A stretch of DNA of 64,000 nucleotides. Origin: Nocardia vinacea (GTDB taxonomy: Bacteria; Actinomycetota; Actinomycetes; Mycobacteriales; Mycobacteriaceae). The notes under the pieces are model-generated. The model worked only from the letters and a program-made list of their open reading frames with translations. It made no database searches and was not told the DNA's origin. The DNA lies in the NCBI RefSeq assembly GCF_035920345.1, contig NZ_CP109149.1, forward strand, positions 6,138,001-6,202,000, given 5' to 3'. Numbering within the stretch: position 1 is the stretch's first letter; every line of letters begins with the position of its first letter. This document shows positions 9,241-18,005 of this stretch, piece after piece. The translations under genes were made by a program, and so were the position numbers.

Positions 9241-9627
9241 CTAGTCGTCGCCGTCCGGAACCAGGATGCCGAGGATCCAGTTGACCACCGCGACAATGAT
9301 GCCGCCCCACACAGCTGCCCAGAAGCCGTCGATACGCAGGCCGTAGTCGGTGGTCTCGGTGATCTTCGCGGTGAGCCACAACATCAGCGCGTTGATCACC
9401 AGAAGAAACAGGCCGAGGGTGACGATGACCAGCGGTAGCGATAGAAGTTTCACGATCGGCTTGACCAGGGCGTTCACCACGGTGAAGACCACGGCGACGG
9501 CCAGGATGACAATGACTTTTCCGCCATTGCCCTTGTCCTCGGGACTCCAAATCTCGATCTTGTCGACCCAGGCTGCCGCCAGCCAGATGGCAACGGCGTT
9601 GATGATCAAGCGAATCAGAAGCTGCAT
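9241..9627 (-). CDS. Four-helix membrane protein of the phage-holin-like PF04020 type
   Basis: A 128-residue integral membrane protein with four hydrophobic segments, a conserved NALVKPIVKLLSLPL motif after segment two, and an acidic tail. This family is annotated as phage holin family 4_2 but is common in chromosomes without prophage, and no phage genes are nearby. The function is unknown. The ATG at 9627 is 6 nt downstream of a TAGCAT -10 element on the minus strand. Confidence 0.75.
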   Translation of the reverse strand: MQLLIRLIINAVAIWLAAAWVDKIEIWSPEDKGNGGKVIVILAVAVVFTVVNALVKPIVKLLSLPLVIVTLGLFLLVINALMLWLTAKITETTDYGLRIDGFWAAVWGGIIVAVVNWILGILVPDGDD

Positions 9628-9633
9628 GGCTTG

Positions 9634-9639
9634 ATGCTA
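9634..9639 (-). promoter_or_regulatory. -10 element TAGCAT of the membrane protein gene
   Basis: On the minus strand TAGCAT is followed by 6 nt and the ATG at 9627; leaderless spacing. Confidence 0.5.
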
Positions 9640-9704
9640 GGCCCGACGGGCGGGAATGTGCTGCCACAAGACGTGAATCGGGCGGCGCGTACCTGCCCGA
9701 CCCC

Positions 9705-10283
9705 TCACGCGGCACGGTCGAGCAGCGCGTGCACCTTCGGTCGGAGCGCATCGATCGCTTCCGAACCGCCGAGGATGCGGGTGGTGGTCGCATTGGGCGC
9801 GCGCAGAATGCCGAGCAGCAGATGCCCGGATTCGATGGACCTGTCCTTACGGGCCAGGGCTTCGCGAAGTCCCAACTCCAACACCTTCTTGGCATCTCTG
9901 GTGAACGGGATGTGACCCCAGTTCCGATCGCGGCCGCGGCCGAATCGGGACCGCTCCTCGGGCACGGCCCGTTCCAGCGCATCCTCGCCGAAGGTGGCCT
10001 CCAGGCTCTCGCGCACCGCATCCAGATCGATGCCGATCGAACGCAGCGCCTCGGCGTCCTCCGCGCCGAGCGGCTGGCCTTTGGCCTGCTGGCCCAGGGT
10101 TTTCAGGACCTCTCGGTGGGTGAGCCCCGCCTCCTCGAGCAGTGTCTTCAATTCCGGCTCGCCCTGTGCCAACAGACCGAGCAGGACATGCTCCACCTCG
10201 ATCCTGGGTGCGCGCAGTTCCCGCGCGTCTTCCTGAGCGATGACGATCGCCGTCCGCGCCGACCTACTGAACCGTTCGAACAT
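9705..10283 (-). CDS. Stand-alone double Clp N-domain protein
   Basis: The 192 residues contain two Clp N repeats: residues 1-75 (FERFSRSARTAI, then VEHVLLGLL) and about 115-190 (FTRDAKKVLELGLREA, then SGHLLLGIL). No ATPase domain follows, so this is not ClpC itself. Such proteins may act as adaptors or substrate receptors for ClpC, or sequester its clients; that role is inferred. Its start overlaps the stop of the HTH gene by ATGA, so the pair forms an operon under the twin operator upstream. Confidence 0.85.
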   Translation of the reverse strand: MFERFSRSARTAIVIAQEDARELRAPRIEVEHVLLGLLAQGEPELKTLLEEAGLTHREVLKTLGQQAKGQPLGAEDAEALRSIGIDLDAVRESLEATFGEDALERAVPEERSRFGRGRDRNWGHIPFTRDAKKVLELGLREALARKDRSIESGHLLLGILRAPNATTTRILGGSEAIDALRPKVHALLDRAA

Positions 10284-10504
10284 CAGCGGTTCCCGCCTCT
10301 CCGGTTGTATTTCTGGTGGACCGCCTGCTTGCTGACCTCGAGCGCCTCCGCGATCGCCTGCCAGGACCAGCCCTGTTCGCGGGCATTGGTCACCTGGATC
10401 GCCTCCAGCCGTTCGAGCAGCCGACGCAGTGCGAGCACCGCACGCAGCCCGACCTTGGGGTCCGGGCTGCCTGCGGCGGCCGCCAGTGTGGTTGCTTCAG
10501 TCAT
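10283..10504 (-). CDS. Small helix-turn-helix regulator paired with the Clp N protein
   Basis: A 73-residue protein whose C-terminal half carries a helix-turn-helix: WSWQAIAEALEVSKQAVHQKY, where the last helix (SKQAVHQKY) would contact DNA. The N-terminal half forms a short helix likely used for dimerisation. It is the first gene of a two-gene operon with the Clp N-domain gene. Two identical-type dyads lie 4 to 48 bp upstream of its ATG and overlap the only plausible promoter, so autoregulation is likely. Confidence 0.75.
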   Translation of the reverse strand: MTEATTLAAAAGSPDPKVGLRAVLALRRLLERLEAIQVTNAREQGWSWQAIAEALEVSKQAVHQKYNRRGGNR

Positions 10505-10507
10505 GTC

Positions 10508-10552
10508 GTCAATTTTGATTGACGAACTCCGGAGTTGTCAACGAAAATTGAC
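10508..10552. promoter_or_regulatory. Twin operator GTCAA-N6-TTGAC
   Basis: Two 16-bp dyads with the same half-sites, GTCAA-N6-TTGAC, lie at 10508-10523 and 10537-10552; their centres are 29 bp apart, and the two sites also form a larger inverted repeat around CTCCGGAG. On the minus strand a TTGACA in the distal site is placed as a -35 hexamer. Binding here would block the HTH-ClpN promoter. Confidence 0.65.
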
Positions 10553-10607
10553 GAGATTCGCCGCAAGAGAAACCCCGACGCTGCGGCCGGGTTTGCGATA
10601 TCGCGTG

Positions 10608-11693
10608 CTAGCCGGACCAGATTCCGGTCGCGGCGAACTTCTCCAGGATCGCGGCGGGTTCGGTGAGATTCATGCCCTGCGCCTCGACCCATGAGTCATC
10701 GAAATACGTTCCGGCATAACGATCTCCGCCGTCACAGAGCAGCGTGACGACACTGCCCGCACGTCCGGTGAAGATCATTTCGGCAATGAGTGCGAACGCA
10801 CCCCACAGATTGGTTCCGGTGGAACCGCCTACGCGGCGGCCGATTACCCGACTCGCGTGCCTGGCAGTGGCGATCGATGCGGCATCGGGCACCTCGATCA
10901 TCCGATCCACCACCTGACCGATGAACGACGGCTCCACTCGCGGGCGGCCGATTCCCTCTATGCGCGAAGGCATTCCGGTCTGATATCCGGCGTCGGCGGT
11001 TTCGTAGCCGCCGTAGAACGCGGAGTTCTCCGGGTCGACCACGGCCAGTTTCGACGGGTATCGGTGATAGCGGATATAGCGACCGATAGTGGCACTGGTG
11101 CCGCCGGTACCCGCGCCGACCACGACCCAGTCCGGCACCGGATGCGCCTCCAATTCCATTTGCTGGAAGATGGATTCGGCGATGTTGTTATTGCCGCGCC
11201 AGTCGGTGGCACGCTCGGCATGGGTGAACTGATCCATGAAGTGGCCACCGCATTCGGCGGCCAGCCGCGCTGCCTCGGTGTACATCTCCGGTGGGCGCTG
11301 CACGAAATGGCAACGGCCGCCCTGAGCTTCGATCAACTCGATCTTCTGCGGCGAGGTGCTCGCCGGCATCACCGCGACGAAATCCAGGCCGAGCAATTTG
11401 GCGAAATACGCCTCGCTGACCGCGGTCGAACCGGACGACGCCTCGACCACCGTGGTGCCCTCGGTGACCCAGCCGTTGCAGATCGCGTACAGGAACAGCG
11501 ACCGCGCCAGCCGGTGCTTGAGGCTGCCGGTGATGTGGGTCGACTCGTCCTTCAGGTACAGCTGGACATGCCAGGCGGCGGGCAGCGGGTACCGGATCAG
11601 ATGCGTGTCGGCGCTGCGCTGGGTGTCGGCCTCGATGAGCCGCACGGCATTGTCGACCCAGGCGCGTGGCGTACTGCGATCGCAGTACTTCAC
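10608..11693 (-). CDS. PLP-dependent cysteine synthase-fold enzyme, Cds1-like
   Basis: A 361-residue fold-type II PLP enzyme. The Schiff-base Lys is in ITGSLKHR (Lys59), the substrate loop is [12 protein letters not shown], and the phosphate loop is GAGTGGTSA. The C-terminal half has STGTNLWGA. The long N-terminus with [12 protein letters not shown] matches the M. tuberculosis Cds1 type (recalled: Rv3684, an L-cysteine desulfhydrase) better than CysK or CysM. It would release sulfide from cysteine, but synthase activity is not excluded. Its start overlaps the stop of the DUF4229 gene by ATGA. Confidence 0.75.
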   Translation of the reverse strand: MKYCDRSTPRAWVDNAVRLIEADTQRSADTHLIRYPLPAAWHVQLYLKDESTHITGSLKHRLARSLFLYAICNGWVTEGTTVVEASSGSTAVSEAYFAKLLGLDFVAVMPASTSPQKIELIEAQGGRCHFVQRPPEMYTEAARLAAECGGHFMDQFTHAERATDWRGNNNIAESIFQQMELEAHPVPDWVVVGAGTGGTSATIGRYIRYHRYPSKLAVVDPENSAFYGGYETADAGYQTGMPSRIEGIGRPRVEPSFIGQVVDRMIEVPDAASIATARHASRVIGRRVGGSTGTNLWGAFALIAEMIFTGRAGSVVTLLCDGGDRYAGTYFDDSWVEAQGMNLTEPAAILEKFAATGIWSG

Positions 11694-12040
11694 GAGGCGG
11701 CACCGTTCGGGTCGTCGTCACCACGCAGCCGGGCACGCAGCTGCGCCTTGTCCTGGCGACGCTTCGCATCGACTACCGCGATGTCCTCGTTGACCCGAGC
11801 GCGCAATTTCTTGAACAGCGTCAGCGACAGCGGCATCGCGATGATCAACGCGAACAGCGCGGCGACCAACCACGGGACATCCACCGAGACGAGCCGGGCG
11901 ACACCGATGATCGCAGCGGCGATGACGACGACCAGCGCCAGCCTGGCGAGCGTGTACAGCGCCAGATTGCGGGCCAGCCGCGCGCCGACGCCAGCGGTTT
12001 GCTGTGCGGGTTCACCCTTCGGTGGCGTTGCGTCACTCAC
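11690..12040 (-). CDS. DUF4229-type membrane protein
   Basis: A 116-residue protein with a short polar N-terminus, two closely spaced hydrophobic segments (about residues 28-50 and 54-75) and a charged C-terminus rich in Arg and Lys with [10 protein letters not shown]. The pattern fits the actinobacterial DUF4229 family of unknown function. It is translationally coupled to the Cds1-like gene. Confidence 0.7.
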   Translation of the reverse strand: MSDATPPKGEPAQQTAGVGARLARNLALYTLARLALVVVIAAAIIGVARLVSVDVPWLVAALFALIIAMPLSLTLFKKLRARVNEDIAVVDAKRRQDKAQLRARLRGDDDPNGAAS

Positions 12041-12234
12041 GTCGTCCAGCCTATGCGAAGCTATGGCCCACCCTCGGCGATACCTCCGGTCGAGGTAAGC
12101 GGTGGCCTCGCCGGTGCCAGGCCAAGCGCAAGGAACCAGAGACGGACTGCGTCCGACTACGCCTGACCAGGGCTCGTATCCGTTTTGTCTATTACTTCCC
12201 CTTTACCAACTGTAGGTGGTTCGAGTACCTAGGG

Positions 12235-12247
12235 GTTGCAGTGCAAC
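12235..12247. promoter_or_regulatory. Palindrome GTTGCAGTGCAAC upstream of the BldC-type gene
   Basis: A perfect 13-bp dyad lies 47 bp before the ATG at 12295. It is a candidate operator; the binding protein is unknown. Confidence 0.35.
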
Positions 12248-12294
12248 GATGGCGCCATCTGATGAGGGAACTGTCGAGAACGGAGAGGTTTGCT

Positions 12295-12504
12295 ATGACT
12301 GCGATCACCGTCGGCGGCCAGGACACCCTGCTGACACCGGGCCAAGTCGCCGCCATGTTCCACGTCGATCCGAAGACCGTCACCCGTTGGGCCCACGCCG
12401 GGCGCCTGGGATCACTGCGGACGCCGGGCGGTCATCGCCGGTTCCGCGAATCCGAAGTACTTCAGCTGCTCCAGTCGCTCACCACCGAGGCAACCGCACG
12501 CTGA
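12295..12504 (+). CDS. bldC: BldC-type MerR-family DNA-binding protein
   Basis: A 69-residue protein consisting almost only of a MerR-like winged helix: LTPGQVAAMFHVDPKTVTRWAHAG, then GHRRF. This is the architecture of BldC, which binds direct repeats and controls development and other genes in Streptomyces. The ATG at 12295 is preceded by GAGAGG with suitable spacing. Longer in-frame starts upstream lack coding character. A hairpin follows the stop. Confidence 0.85.
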   Translation: MTAITVGGQDTLLTPGQVAAMFHVDPKTVTRWAHAGRLGSLRTPGGHRRFRESEVLQLLQSLTTEATAR

Positions 12505-12513
12505 TCATGGTCC

Positions 12514-12558
12514 GCGGGCCTGTAGCTGTGAGTTCGATCTTCCTGTCTAGGGGCCCGC
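12514..12558 (+). terminator. Hairpin after the BldC-type gene
   Basis: GCGGGCC (12514-12520) pairs with GGCCCGC (12552-12558) across a 31-nt loop, just past the stop codon. No T-run follows, so confidence as an intrinsic terminator is modest. Confidence 0.35.
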
Positions 12559-12631
12559 ACCCACCAATTTCGTGTCTGCGGTGTTCGAAGGCTACGCACG
12601 CGACTACCCTCGTTAGCAGGAGGTGAGCGAC

Positions 12632-12829
12632 GTGACGTACCTGTTGGCACTCATCGCAGTTGTGGCAGTCGCGGTGTTGTGCTGGAAGGCGTTCGGCCCC
12701 GAGAAGACAGCCGGACCGCCCACGCGTTCGCCGCAGCGCAAGCGCATCGAGGGGCCGGACGACGACCCCGAATTCCTCTGGCGCATTTCGCGCCAGCATC
12801 GTGATGGTGACGGGTCTGCCGAGCGCTGA
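12632..12829 (+). CDS. Small single-pass membrane protein (65 aa)
   Basis: A strong ribosome-binding site (AGGAGG, 12618-12623) lies 8 nt before GTG 12632, which fixes the start. The protein has one N-terminal hydrophobic segment (residues 3-20) and a charged cytoplasmic tail with PDDDPEFLWRISRQ. I do not recognise a family. It follows the BldC-type gene on the same strand but probably has its own promoter. Confidence 0.6.
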   Translation: MTYLLALIAVVAVAVLCWKAFGPEKTAGPPTRSPQRKRIEGPDDDPEFLWRISRQHRDGDGSAER

Positions 12830-12964
12830 TCGTTCGCTCCGGTCGCCAGGAGTTTCCGGGCCCGAAGCCCTCAGTCGCGCAACTGTATTGACCGCGCGGT
12901 AAGCCCGCATCAGAAGGTGCCGAAACCCGATTGCTACCTCTGACGCCTGGTCAACTTCTTCGCC

Positions 12965-13207
12965 TGGTACGAGGCCGAACGCGACACAATGCTTCGGAAC
13001 TACCTGACGAAAGTGGCGATGATCGAGGGTCGCCACTCTCGTGGACCTAGACGTTCCGCGACCGCAATGACCGATGCATCGACCGCGCCGCGCGGGAAGT
13101 CGCCGTATCGGACGACCAGGTCAGCCAGCGCCGCGTAACAAGCCTCATGCTCACTGTCCGTGCTTATTGGCTGCTCCCAGCAACGGCCCAATGTCGCAAA
13201 TGATCAC
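12965..13207 (-). pseudogene. Decayed PIN-domain toxin (VapC-like)
   Basis: On the minus strand three pieces in three frames rebuild one PIN domain. The first (from GTG 13207) reads VIICDIGPLLGAANKHG, giving the first catalytic Asp. The second reads SEHEACYAALADL then GAVDASVIAVAERLG, with the second Asp. The third reads ATLDHRHFRQVV then VAFGLVP, with the last acidic site. Frameshifts lie near 13155 and 13040, and no stop ends the last piece at the normal place. A plausible antitoxin tail ending LGGRE-TGA abuts the GTG, but no intact antitoxin is present. The system is dead. Confidence 0.7.
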
Positions 13208-13324
13208 TCACGACCACCGAGGTCGCGCCACAGCACTTCCTGGGATGTGGAAGCGAAGTCGGCCCCGGCCTCGACCGAAGGCCGCCGCCACGCTCCTCAG
13301 CGTGCCGTTCGGCCCGTCAAACGA

Positions 13325-13945
13325 TCACGGCTCGCCGTTGATGACGGCCATGAGGGCGTCCATGAACGACTGCCCGCCCATGATGTAACCGCCGGCGATC
13401 GCGCCGATTACCGCGCCGATCGGGCCGGTGATGATGCTGAAGAAGAAGACGCCGACGATGGCGCCGATGATGAGGCCGAGGACGCCGCCGAGGACCACGC
13501 CGACGATGTTCTTGTTGATTTCGTCGGTCAGGCGGGCCATGGAATTGACCGGCTGCATCTCGCCGATGTTCTTGGCGCTCAATTTCGGCGTGAGAGCGAG
13601 GGTCCGGCCGTTATCGGAGATCGTCTGGTCGACCGCGACCTTCGTGCCGGAGAGCTCGTAGGTCAAGGGGACTTCCGTCACCACAGCGCCGGCATCGGAC
13701 TTCAGCAAGACCTTGGTGCCGTTGTCGGCGAGTTCGAACTTCCCGCTGTCGACCTCGGTGGTGAGAACGCGATCCCGGTGCCCATCCGAGATTTCGGAAG
13801 CCACTGTGTGGTAACCGATTCCCTGCTCGACGCCGGAGGCCGACACCTCTTTGGCAACTTCCGCTGGCTTCGCATTCGCGGTTCCCGCCGCGATTCCCAC
13901 TGCGGCGATGGACACGAGAGTGACGGCGAACGTGCCGAACTTCAT
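13325..13945 (-). CDS. Secreted protein with C-terminal glycine-zipper hairpin (Nocardia DUF8020-like)
   Basis: Residues 1-26 are a Sec signal peptide ending TANA. The middle is a beta-rich domain (HTVASEISDGHRDRVLTTE and following). Near the C-terminus a long hydrophobic stretch has regularly spaced Gly (GVVLGGVLGLIIGAIVG, then GAVIGAIAGGYIMGG), as in membrane-embedding glycine zippers. It resembles a family recalled in Nocardia as DUF8020; function unknown. The ATG at 13945 directly follows a TTG, the less likely start. It could insert into the outer mycomembrane, which is inference. Confidence 0.7.
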   Translation of the reverse strand: MKFGTFAVTLVSIAAVGIAAGTANAKPAEVAKEVSASGVEQGIGYHTVASEISDGHRDRVLTTEVDSGKFELADNGTKVLLKSDAGAVVTEVPLTYELSGTKVAVDQTISDNGRTLALTPKLSAKNIGEMQPVNSMARLTDEINKNIVGVVLGGVLGLIIGAIVGVFFFSIITGPIGAVIGAIAGGYIMGGQSFMDALMAVINGEP

Positions 13946-14237
13946 CAAGGTTTCCTTCTGACAAGCGCCGGCCCCGGTAGCCGGTTGACGCGTCTAGCGC
14001 CACGTAGCTTGTTGCCCCGCACGGCATTTAGGAAACCCCTGACGGCCATCGTTATTCGATCGTTATTCCAGCATCCGACCCATGATCATTTCACACAAGT
14101 ATCCTTTTTATCCTCGAAAATAGGTGACTCGACGCGCACACACCGGATGGTGTAGGCATGACGTGATCTCTCACCATTGCAATTTTCAACTTCGTATCTC
14201 GGCGCGCGAGTTCGAACAGCCCTGGAGGACTTCACAG

Positions 14238-14903
14238 GTGTCGCGTCAACGTGTCCGTGCGGGTCTCACCTTGACGGTCTTCATAGCTGTAACCGCGCTA
14301 GCCGCTGCCGTTGTGGCGGTGGCGGCGATGTCGCTGAGCAACGACAAGTCCACCACGAGCAGCCCATCGCCCGCGGCCCAAAACGACGCCGCGCTGACCA
14401 CCTCGCCGGAGCCGTCGTTCCCCGAACTGCCACTGACCACCCCCGAGGCCCCACCGACCACCTCCGCCATCCGCAGCACCTTCGACAAGATCGCGGGCGG
14501 CCTGAAGGTCGAGGTCGGTGACTGCGTCGAAATCGGCGGCAGCGGCGACAATCCCACTCTCGGCAAGACCGCCTGCGGCGGCGCGACCTCCAACTACAAG
14601 ATCATCGATAAGGCGCCCGAGAACGCCGCCTGCCCGATCGACGCCGACCGCGCCCTCAACGACACCCTGCACGGCGTCAACCGCGCCGCCCTCTGCCTGG
14701 ACATCGACTGGGTAATCGGCGGCTGCATGGACCCGAACAAAGACAACCCCAAACGCCTCGACTGCAACACCAGGGGCGTCCCCAATGCCGTCCGGGTCAT
14801 GGACGTCAAACAAAACACCACAAACGTGAACGTCTGCTCCTCGAGCGACCGCGGAATCGTCTACCAACAACGCCAATTCGTAGTCTGCGTCCACCGGTTG
14901 TAA
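14238..14903 (+). CDS. Membrane-anchored exported protein, LppU-like C-terminus
   Basis: A GGAGGA site 8 nt upstream fixes GTG 14238. One membrane anchor (about residues 8-30) is followed by a Ser/Thr/Pro/Glu-rich linker and a globular domain with paired cysteines (VGDCVEIGG, KTACGG, NAACPID, AALCLDIDW, GGCMD, LDCNTRG, NVCSSS, VVCVHRL). This is the pattern of LppU/SCO-type exported proteins of actinobacteria, whose role is unknown. The cysteines probably form disulfides outside the membrane. Confidence 0.7.
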   Translation: MSRQRVRAGLTLTVFIAVTALAAAVVAVAAMSLSNDKSTTSSPSPAAQNDAALTTSPEPSFPELPLTTPEAPPTTSAIRSTFDKIAGGLKVEVGDCVEIGGSGDNPTLGKTACGGATSNYKIIDKAPENAACPIDADRALNDTLHGVNRAALCLDIDWVIGGCMDPNKDNPKRLDCNTRGVPNAVRVMDVKQNTTNVNVCSSSDRGIVYQQRQFVVCVHRL

Positions 14904-15396
14904 GACCCCGCCCAATCGGCATCCATCGATAGAGGGTGGCGAGCGCATCGGCCAGGGATCGCGCCTCGACAATCCGTGTCGCCAGGGTCGCCCGACAGTC
15001 AACGCACGAACAGCACTGCCACCACAGGCATCTGGAGTCCGACGGCTCCCACCAGTAGGCCGAGCGGCAACATACCCGAGCCAAGTCACCTCTCCACCAA
15101 TGACATTGCATCGTCGGTAGACCCCCGCGACATGCGGGGTCTGGAATTGTGCTGTGCCCTAACGTTGCTGGGATGGTGTGATTCGGTATTGCCGGTATGA
15201 GGATCACGGTACGTCTGCCCGCACTCGACGTGGCGCGGGTGGAGGCGGCGGTCGCGGAAGCGATGGCGTGACCTAGCCGCGGAGTGATACGACTACCTGG
15301 CAGCCCTGCCCGGCGACACGATGCTGGTCGAACTACGCTGCCACGTCTGACCACCATCACTACCCGCTGATCGACGATGCCAGCGGCGCGTCAGCT
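14904..15396. other. 493-bp gap with no supportable intact gene
   Basis: The gap separates convergent genes. It holds a 24-codon hydrophobic minus-strand frame (14999-15073, MLPLGLLVGAV) with no good ribosome site. On the plus strand are two adjacent short frames, 15197-15271 (MRITVRLPALDVARVEAAV) and 15288-15350 (YDYLAALPGDTMLVELR), that look like the remains of one decayed gene. No terminator is obvious. Confidence 0.4.
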
Positions 15397-16371
15397 CTAG
15401 TTCAGGCCCGCGTACGAGTGCAGACCGCTGATCACGATGTTGATGATGAACAGGTTGAAGAGCATCGCGACGAAGCCCGCGATGTTGATGTAGGCGGCCT
15501 TGGTGTCGCGCCAACCCGATGTCGCGCGGGCGTGGAGGTACGCGGCGTACAGGACCCAGGCGATGAAGGAGCAAGTCTCCTTCGGGTCCCAGCCCCAGAA
15601 CCGACCCCATGCGGCCTCGGCCCAGATGGCGCCGAGGATGACTCCGGCTCCGAAGAGCGGGAACCCGATGATCGTGGTCTTGTAAGCCAACCGGTCCAGG
15701 GTGCGGGCGTCGGGGAGGCGGCGGGCGATGGTGCCGAGGATGTTGTCGGATTCGGCGCCTTCGGGCTGGCGCAGACGGTAGAGGAACAGCAGGCTGGCTA
15801 TGCCGGAGACCAAGAAGACACCGCTGCCGATGCTGACGATGGTGACGTGGATGGGCAGCCAGAACGACCTAAGTGCGGGCACAACGGGTGCCGCGTCGGC
15901 GTACAGCACGGTGCCGGCCAGGAACAGCAGGATCAAGATCGGGACGAGCAGGAAGACCCACATCGAGCGGTAGCGCTGTTCGCGCAGGAAAACCATGCCG
16001 ACCACGGCGGCCGCGGCGGTCGCCATGGTGACGAATTCGTACATGTTGCCGAGCGGGAAGCGGTGGGTCGCGAAGCCGCGCAACACGATCGAGGTCACAT
16101 GCAGGGCGATGGCGACGAACAGCACCGAGAACGCCATATTGCCTGCGCGTTCGGCGAACGGCTTGGCCTGCGGTGTCTCGACCCGACCGGGTCCGGTGGG
16201 ACGATCGGAACCGCCGCCCGCGGTCACCAGTTCGCGCGCGACGACCTTCTGCGTCCGCGCCGCCGCGTACTGCATGATCAGCAGCACCAGCACCAGCGCG
16301 TACACGACGATCGCCGATTTGAAGGAGAGATCGCTGTACTGGGCGATGGTCTCGTCGATCGGCATGGTCAC
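15397..16371 (-). CDS. ccsA: System II cytochrome c synthase subunit CcsA/CcsB (heme handling)
   Basis: A 324-residue membrane protein of the heme-handling family, with the tryptophan-rich WWD motif WGRFWGWDPKETCSF and conserved His residues in flanking loops (VTSIV region and PIHVTIV). With ResB it carries heme across the membrane and attaches it to apocytochrome c. The GTG at 16371 overlaps the resB stop as GTGA; an ATG two codons later is also possible. It is the last gene of the resA-ccdA-resB-ccsA series. Confidence 0.9.
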   Translation of the reverse strand: MTMPIDETIAQYSDLSFKSAIVVYALVLVLLIMQYAAARTQKVVARELVTAGGGSDRPTGPGRVETPQAKPFAERAGNMAFSVLFVAIALHVTSIVLRGFATHRFPLGNMYEFVTMATAAAAVVGMVFLREQRYRSMWVFLLVPILILLFLAGTVLYADAAPVVPALRSFWLPIHVTIVSIGSGVFLVSGIASLLFLYRLRQPEGAESDNILGTIARRLPDARTLDRLAYKTTIIGFPLFGAGVILGAIWAEAAWGRFWGWDPKETCSFIAWVLYAAYLHARATSGWRDTKAAYINIAGFVAMLFNLFIINIVISGLHSYAGLN

Positions 16372-18005
16372 TCTCCCGTGGCGGATCGGTCATCGAGCAG
16401 GCGCTTGCGCAGGCGATCGAATTCGCCGCCCCAGCCCGCCTGATCGGTTCTGGCGAGCCCGCCCATCTCTACTACGGTGCGTCGTTTGTCAACGGTACCC
16501 GCTTCGTCATCGGCCGGGTACACGCGGATCCAGATGCGTCGCCGCTTCACCAGCAGCGACACCAGCAGCCCGGCCATCATGGCCAGCGCGCTCACCAGCA
16601 CCCACTGCTGCGCCGGATCGTGGGATACCTGCAGATTCACGAATTCCTGCGCACCGTCGAAGCTGACCTTGGTGCCATTGGGCAGCGTCGCCGACTCGCC
16701 GGGACGCAGATTGACCCTGGCCTCCTTGGTCAGTCGCCCCTGCTTGACCTGTTCGGGATCCAGCGCGAACAGCGACTGCGGCTTACCGGTATCGAGACCG
16801 GTATCGCCGCGATAGATGTCCACCGCGACGGCCGGATCGTTCATGGTCGGGAACGAGGACGTCAGCAAGCTGCCGTGCAGTAGCGCGGTAGGCGCGAACA
16901 GACCCTCGATGGCGATCTGGTTCTTGCGGCGCTCTTCGTCGGTTGCGTACATGCCGCCGGGCGGATCGATCCGCAGCACACCGCTGGACAGGAAGGTCTG
17001 CGCATTGTCGGGCCGCCACTGGACGGTCTCGGTTCGGGTCTGGCCATTCGGGAAGGTCACCCTGAACGTGGGCGCGTAACCGTGGCCCTGCAGATACAAC
17101 CGGTCCCCCGAGACGCGCAGCGGATGGTTCACCTGGATCTGCGCATCGCGCCAGGTATCGCTCTGCAGATCGTCGCCGGCCTGATATTCGATATCCGAGG
17201 TGAACATCTCGGCCTGACCGTTCTGCAGGTAATCGGCCTTGAAGTCCTTGACCCGCACGCACAATGGCGCCATACCGGTGCCGTCGTTGATATTGCCCGC
17301 CTTGAACGAGTCGAAGACGGCGGGCGAGGTAGTGCAGAAGCCGGGCCCGTTGTTCGCGATGACGATCACGCTGCCCTCGTAACCGAACAGCTTGCCGACC
17401 GCGATCGCGACGAGCAGCCCGACCAGGGCCAAGTGGAAAACGAGGTTGCCGAGTTCGCGGGTGTAACCCTTCTCCGCGGAGAGAGTGATCTCACCTTCAC
17501 GAGTGCCGCCGCGCACCTCGGCCCGCCAGCCGCGCAACTCTTTTCGAACGTGCTCGAGTGCGGCGTCCGGGGTGCCATCGATCGTCTCGGAGTAATGGTG
17601 CGGCAGCCGCGACAGGTTGCGCGGCACCCGGACCGGCGGAGTGCGCAGCGCGCGATAATGGTCCAGGCAGCGCGGCAGAATGCAGCCGACGAGCGAAATG
17701 AACAGCAGCGCATAGATTGCCGTGAACCAGAAGCTGGAGAACACGTCGAACAGCTGGAACCGGTCCATCCACGGTCCGAGCGTCGGGCGGTCGGCGATGT
17801 ACTGATCGACCTTGCCCTCGTTGAGGTTTCGCTGCGGCAGCAGTGCGCCCGGAATCGCGCCCAGAGCCAGCAGGAACAGCAATACCAGCGCGGTGCGCAT
17901 GCTGGTGAGCCCACGCCAGGCATTGCGCACGAGCGCCCACGCGCGACCCGGTAGCGACTGGCGGGGCGGCGTCACCGGCGCCTCGGGTCTGTCGATCACG
18001 GTCAT
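16368..18005 (-). CDS. resB: System II cytochrome c biogenesis protein ResB
   Basis: The 545-residue partner of CcsA. Three N-terminal membrane segments surround LGALPG-like LGAIPGALLPQR and LISLVGCILPR; a large periplasmic domain follows, and a last membrane segment near residue 480 is followed by RRRIWIRVYP. ResB probably presents apocytochrome c to CcsA or helps keep heme reduced. ATG 18005 overlaps the ccdA stop by ATGA. The much longer upstream extension in this frame is ccdA in another frame. Confidence 0.9.
   Translation of the reverse strand: MTVIDRPEAPVTPPRQSLPGRAWALVRNAWRGLTSMRTALVLLFLLALGAIPGALLPQRNLNEGKVDQYIADRPTLGPWMDRFQLFDVFSSFWFTAIYALLFISLVGCILPRCLDHYRALRTPPVRVPRNLSRLPHHYSETIDGTPDAALEHVRKELRGWRAEVRGGTREGEITLSAEKGYTRELGNLVFHLALVGLLVAIAVGKLFGYEGSVIVIANNGPGFCTTSPAVFDSFKAGNINDGTGMAPLCVRVKDFKADYLQNGQAEMFTSDIEYQAGDDLQSDTWRDAQIQVNHPLRVSGDRLYLQGHGYAPTFRVTFPNGQTRTETVQWRPDNAQTFLSSGVLRIDPPGGMYATDEERRKNQIAIEGLFAPTALLHGSLLTSSFPTMNDPAVAVDIYRGDTGLDTGKPQSLFALDPEQVKQGRLTKEARVNLRPGESATLPNGTKVSFDGAQEFVNLQVSHDPAQQWVLVSALAMMAGLLVSLLVKRRRIWIRVYPADDEAGTVDKRRTVVEMGGLARTDQAGWGGEFDRLRKRLLDDRSATGE

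Noticed and set aside
9241..9627. Prophage marker (holin-family name)
   Set aside because: The PF04020 family is widespread in chromosomes and no other phage gene is near.
12514..12558. tRNA-like segment with GTTCGATC and matching ends
   Set aside because: Only 45 nt with no D-arm or anticodon arm; better read as a hairpin after the BldC-type gene.
14124..14237. Longer start for the LppU-like protein at ATG 14124
   Set aside because: The extension lacks coding character, and GTG 14238 has a GGAGGA site 8 nt upstream followed directly by the membrane anchor.
15197..15350. Intact small gene in the 14904-15396 gap
   Set aside because: Two short frames are out of phase and lack a ribosome site; recorded only as a possible remnant.
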